Shown in pieces: positions 60,879 to 64,000 of a stretch of DNA of 64,000 nucleotides. This DNA comes from CADEER01 sp965216585 (GTDB lineage: Bacteria > Desulfobacterota > Binatia > HRBIN30 > CADEER01). Both the position numbers and the translations under genes were made by a program. Under the pieces are notes generated by a model. The model did not search any database and was not told the origin of the DNA. It was given only the letters and a program-made list of their open reading frames with translations. The stretch spans positions 124,001 through 188,000 of the forward strand of contig CBDCGC010000003.1 in NCBI GenBank assembly GCA_965216585.1, given 5' to 3'. The first letter of the stretch is position 1. Each line of letters begins with the position of its first letter.

Positions 60879-63800
60879 CTACGCCCGTTGCTCGGCCGCA
60901 CCCTGGTCTTCCAGGGCTGCGGCGTCCCCCGGGGTCAGCGAAAAGTACCGCGCATCTGGGTGGTGGAAGACGACGGCGCTGACCGAGCCCTCCGGGTCCA
61001 TCATGAACCCGTCCGTGAGCTCGACGCCGATGGCCTCGGTCACGTCGAGAGCGCGAAAGAGCTGTGCCTGATCTTCGAGTCGCGGGCAGGCGGGATAGCC
61101 GAAAGATACACGCACCCCGCGGTAACGAGCCTTGAAGAGATCCTGCATGCTGGTACCTGCCGGGTCCGCGAAACCCCACATCGCACGGATCTTGGCGTGT
61201 AGCAGCTCGGCAAACGCCTCGGCCGACTCCAGCGCCAGGGCCTGCAGAATGTGGGAGCGCAGGTAGTCGCCGTCGTTCTTCCAGCGCTCGGCCAGCTCGC
61301 GCACGCCCGGGCCGATCGTCGTCGCAAACAGACACACGAAGTCGTCGCGTCGATCATCGCGCGGCAAGACGTAGTCGGACAGGCAGAGGCCGTCGCCGAC
61401 CGTCTGGCGGCCGAAGTGGAACTCCTCGAGCACCCGTGTTCCGTCGGCCGATAGGAGCTGGACGGCTTGGCCGTCGGCACCGGCTTTGAAGAACTTGTAC
61501 ACGGCGCGCGCCTGGATGTCGTCGCGCGACAGAATCTCCTCCTGCACGCCCGACACGTGCCGCTGCAGATCGACTGCCTTGGCATCACCGGCTCCCAAGG
61601 CCTCGGCAAAGCGCCCCTTGAAGCCGAGGTGGCGCGTGTAGAGCATCACCGGGTTGACGTAGGTAAAGATCTCGTCGAGGTCGTAGTCGTCGAGCCGATG
61701 CGCCTTGAGATCCGGCGGCTGGGGAATGTCGTGGTCGCGCCGCACCTCGGCCGCCGCTACCGGCTTCGCCTTCGGCGCCGCTTCAGCGGCTGCGCGCTCG
61801 CGCGCCAGACGCTCGCCATCACTCGACAGCTTGTCGGCCAACTCCCGGCGCAGATCGGCGTCGACGACGCGATTGGCGAGATCGAGACCGTTCATCGCAT
61901 CGCTCGCATACGCCACCAGACCCTCGTACTCGGGCGCGATTCTCAAACGCGTAAAGCGATTGGACAACGCCGCGCCGCCGACCAGGATCGGGCAGTCGAC
62001 CGACGAACGGCGCAGATCCTGCGCCGTCGCCACCATCATCTGCGCCGACTTCACCAACAATCCGGAAAGACCGATGATGTCGGGCTCGTGCTCGCGATGC
62101 GCGCGCAGGAGATCCTCCGGCGGCACTTTGATGCCCAGATTGACGACCTGGTAGCCATTGTTGCTGAGGATGATGTCGACGAGGTTCTTGCCGATGTCGT
62201 GAACGTCACCCTTGACGGTGGCGAGCAGGATCTTGCCCTTGACGGCCGACTCGCTCTTCTCCATATGCGGCTCGAGGTGCGACACCGCCGCCTTCATCGC
62301 CTCGGCCGACTGCAACACCTCGGCGACGATCATCTCGTTGGCGCCAAAGAGCCGGCCAACCTCGGACATGCCGTCCATCAACGGGCCATTGATGATCTCG
62401 AGCGGCGCCCGCTCGGCCAACGCTTCGTCGAGATCAGCCGCCAGTCCATCTTTCGTGCCTTCCAATACGTAGAGGGCAAGGCGCTCGTCGAGCGGCAGGT
62501 TGCGGCGTTCCTCGACGGTCTTCTTCGGCGCCCGATCGCGAAAGTGATCGCTGAAGGCGGCGATCGGATCATCGCCGCGCCACCAGATCAGATCCTCCGC
62601 CAGCCGGCGCTCCTCTTCCGGTATCGAGGGATAACGCTCCAGCTTCTCCGAGCTGACGATGGCCATGTCGAGCCCCGCCTGGACGCAGTGGTAGAGAAAG
62701 ACGCTGTTGAGGACCTCGCGACCGGCCGCCGGCAGGCCGAACGACACGTTCGACACGCCGAGAATCGTCCGCGCCTCCGGCAGCGCCTCTTTGATCAGGC
62801 GAATCCCCTCGATCGTCTCGACACCCGAGCCGACATAGGCCTCGTCACCCGTGCCGATGGGGAAAACCAAGGCATCAAAAATGATATCGCCGGGTGCGAC
62901 ACCGTAGTTCTTGGTCAGCAGATCGAACGACCGCTGGGCGATCGCCAGCTTGCGCTCGCGGGTAATCGCCTGCGCCTGCTGCTTGTCCTCGTCGATGCAG
63001 CCGACGACCAGGGCGGCGCCGTAGCGACGGGCCAGCGGCACGACGCTCTCGAATCGCTCTTCGCCGTCTTCGAGATTGATCGAGTTGATCAGGGACTTTC
63101 CCTGCGTCCGCTGCAGCGCCTCCTCGATGACCACTGGATCGGTGGTGTCGATCATGATCGGCACCTTGACCTTCTTGACCTGCGACTCGAGGAACACGCG
63201 CATGTCGGTGATCTCGTCGCGATCGGGATCCTGCACGCAGACGTCGAGCACGTGCGCGCCGCTGCGCACCTGCTTGCGGCCGATCTCCGCCGCCTCGTCG
63301 ATCTTGCCCTCGCGGATCAAGCGCTTGAACTTGCGCGAGCCGAGCACGTTGGTGCGCTCGCCGACGATCACCGGCCGCGTGTCTTCATCGATGAGCAGCG
63401 TTTCCAGACCCGACACCACGGGGACGGTCGAACGCGAACCGCCGGCGCGAGGCCGGTGCCGGCCAGCGATCGCGGCAATCTTGGCGATGTGTTCAGCCGT
63501 CGTACCGCAACAGCCGCCGATGACGTTCAACCACCCCTCCGAGCAGAAGCGCTCGACCTTGGCCGCCAGCGCGTCCGGCAGCTCGTTGTAGTTGCCATCT
63601 TCATCCGGCAGGCCGGCATTGGGGAAGCACACGATCGGAAACCGCGATATCTCCGCCAGAGTGCGCAGATGATCGGTCATGAAATCGGGACCAGTGGCAC
63701 AGTTCATACCGATCGCCGCCAGGTCTCGATGCGCCACCGAGGTATAGACCGACTCGATCGACTGGCCGCCCAGCATCGTTCCCCAGTTTTCGATCGACAC

Positions 63801-64000
63801 GCTGAGCACCACCGGTACCTGGCGCGAACCACCTGCGAAGGCGTCTTCGATACCGAGCAGAGAAGCTTTGACGTTCAACGTATCCTGCTGCGTTTCGAGA
63901 AAAAGTAGATCGACGCCGCCGGCGACGAGCGCGCTTGCTTGTTCTGCATAGGCGGCACGCACCTCGGCAAAGGTGATGTTTTCCGTAACCGAAATACTCT
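60879..64000 (-). CDS. metH: Cobalamin-dependent methionine synthase (5' end outside window)
   Basis: 1040 codons; the frame continues past the window edge, so the start is not visible. Domains in order: the end of the homocysteine-binding barrel (its zinc Cys pair in IGGCCGTT), the pterin/methyl-folate domain (PVIVGERTNVLGSRKF onward), the helical cap, the cobalamin domain with KGDVHDIGKN (His as lower axial ligand) and SGLLVKS, and the C-terminal reactivation domain (RGVRVSFGYPACPRLED, FHHPDARYFS). It makes methionine from homocysteine and methyltetrahydrofolate. Full four-part enzyme, with no sign of truncation at its 3' end. Confidence 0.97.
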   Translation of the reverse strand, partial: SISVTENITFAEVRAAYAEQASALVAGGVDLLFLETQQDTLNVKASLLGIEDAFAGGSRQVPVVLSVSIENWGTMLGGQSIESVYTSVAHRDLAAIGMNCATGPDFMTDHLRTLAEISRFPIVCFPNAGLPDEDGNYNELPDALAAKVERFCSEGWLNVIGGCCGTTAEHIAKIAAIAGRHRPRAGGSRSTVPVVSGLETLLIDEDTRPVIVGERTNVLGSRKFKRLIREGKIDEAAEIGRKQVRSGAHVLDVCVQDPDRDEITDMRVFLESQVKKVKVPIMIDTTDPVVIEEALQRTQGKSLINSINLEDGEERFESVVPLARRYGAALVVGCIDEDKQQAQAITRERKLAIAQRSFDLLTKNYGVAPGDIIFDALVFPIGTGDEAYVGSGVETIEGIRLIKEALPEARTILGVSNVSFGLPAAGREVLNSVFLYHCVQAGLDMAIVSSEKLERYPSIPEEERRLAEDLIWWRGDDPIAAFSDHFRDRAPKKTVEERRNLPLDERLALYVLEGTKDGLAADLDEALAERAPLEIINGPLMDGMSEVGRLFGANEMIVAEVLQSAEAMKAAVSHLEPHMEKSESAVKGKILLATVKGDVHDIGKNLVDIILSNNGYQVVNLGIKVPPEDLLRAHREHEPDIIGLSGLLVKSAQMMVATAQDLRRSSVDCPILVGGAALSNRFTRLRIAPEYEGLVAYASDAMNGLDLANRVVDADLRRELADKLSSDGERLARERAAAEAAPKAKPVAAAEVRRDHDIPQPPDLKAHRLDDYDLDEIFTYVNPVMLYTRHLGFKGRFAEALGAGDAKAVDLQRHVSGVQEEILSRDDIQARAVYKFFKAGADGQAVQLLSADGTRVLEEFHFGRQTVGDGLCLSDYVLPRDDRRDDFVCLFATTIGPGVRELAERWKNDGDYLRSHILQALALESAEAFAELLHAKIRAMWGFADPAGTSMQDLFKARYRGVRVSFGYPACPRLEDQAQLFRALDVTEAIGVELTDGFMMDPEGSVSAVVFHHPDARYFSLTPGDAAALEDQGAAEQRA

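Noticed and set aside
61467..63908. 813-codon open frame on the + strand
   Set aside because: It is the mirror of metH; no family pattern and His/Arg-rich composition typical of antisense frames in GC-rich DNA.

Overview
The window is 64 kb of high-GC DNA from a Gram-negative bacterium. Three tiny Lpp-like lipoproteins, a LolA-like lipoprotein-sorting protein, lipobox-bearing secreted proteins, a Myxococcus-type Cys-rich repeat, a Ser/Thr kinase fused to a large ATPase/TPR region and a membrane pyrophosphatase point to the deltaproteobacterial / Myxococcota / Binatota part of the tree. Sequence reading alone does not settle the phylum. No rRNA, tRNA or CRISPR array was recognised.

Layout. 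1-1.6 kb: the end of a membrane glycosyltransferase-like gene and a stretch where both strands are open. 1.6-13.5 kb: a radical-SAM locus of six genes. Two on the + strand encode a small radical SAM protein and a fusion of HxsD-like domain(s), radical SAM and [2Fe-2S] ferredoxin. They face three on the - strand: an atypical B12-type radical SAM protein, a radical SAM tandem whose first half lost its cluster cysteines, and a double radical SAM fused to a Gfo/Idh-type dehydrogenase. A divergent gene joins a degenerate Gfo/Idh-like domain to a DUF483-like domain. The repeated C-x2-C-x5-C-x-G auxiliary motif ties the modules together. This looks like an undescribed peptide- or metabolite-modifying system, with no obvious substrate peptide. 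13.6-17.3 kb: a glycoside-hydrolase-like lipoprotein, then two arrays of REPIN-like inverted repeats on both sides of a DUF559 endonuclease gene.

17.3-30.5 kb: mostly core genes: membrane pyrophosphatase, three tandem Ala-rich lipoproteins, two zinc dehydrogenases, coaD-rsmD, a DsbA-like lipoprotein, argJ, and a secA with an N-terminal membrane hairpin and a very large inserted coiled-coil region. 30.6-36.2 kb: a foreign-looking GT-C membrane gene lies between secA and murI, next to a diverged second copy of the murI 3' end. murI closes a tightly coupled operon (glycosyltransferase 2, unknown protein, spore-photoproduct-lyase-like radical SAM, murI).

36.4-39.7 kb: a Tat-signal protein with a GMC oxidoreductase, a Rieske-type protein and an SMP-30-like lipoprotein. 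39.9-47.8 kb: a coupled seven-gene operon with a polyprenyl synthase, three unknown proteins, an AttH/CrtC-like protein, an SCP2-like protein and a 1257-residue FAD oxidoreductase with a histone-like tail, probably a terpenoid/lipid pathway. 47.8-55 kb: a kinase-ATPase regulator, glycosyltransferase 4 and membrane TPR protein operon. 55.6-64 kb: a small membrane protein, a sensor histidine kinase, a LolA-like protein, an M50-like membrane protein, a PQQ-type sugar dehydrogenase and the 3' part of metH.
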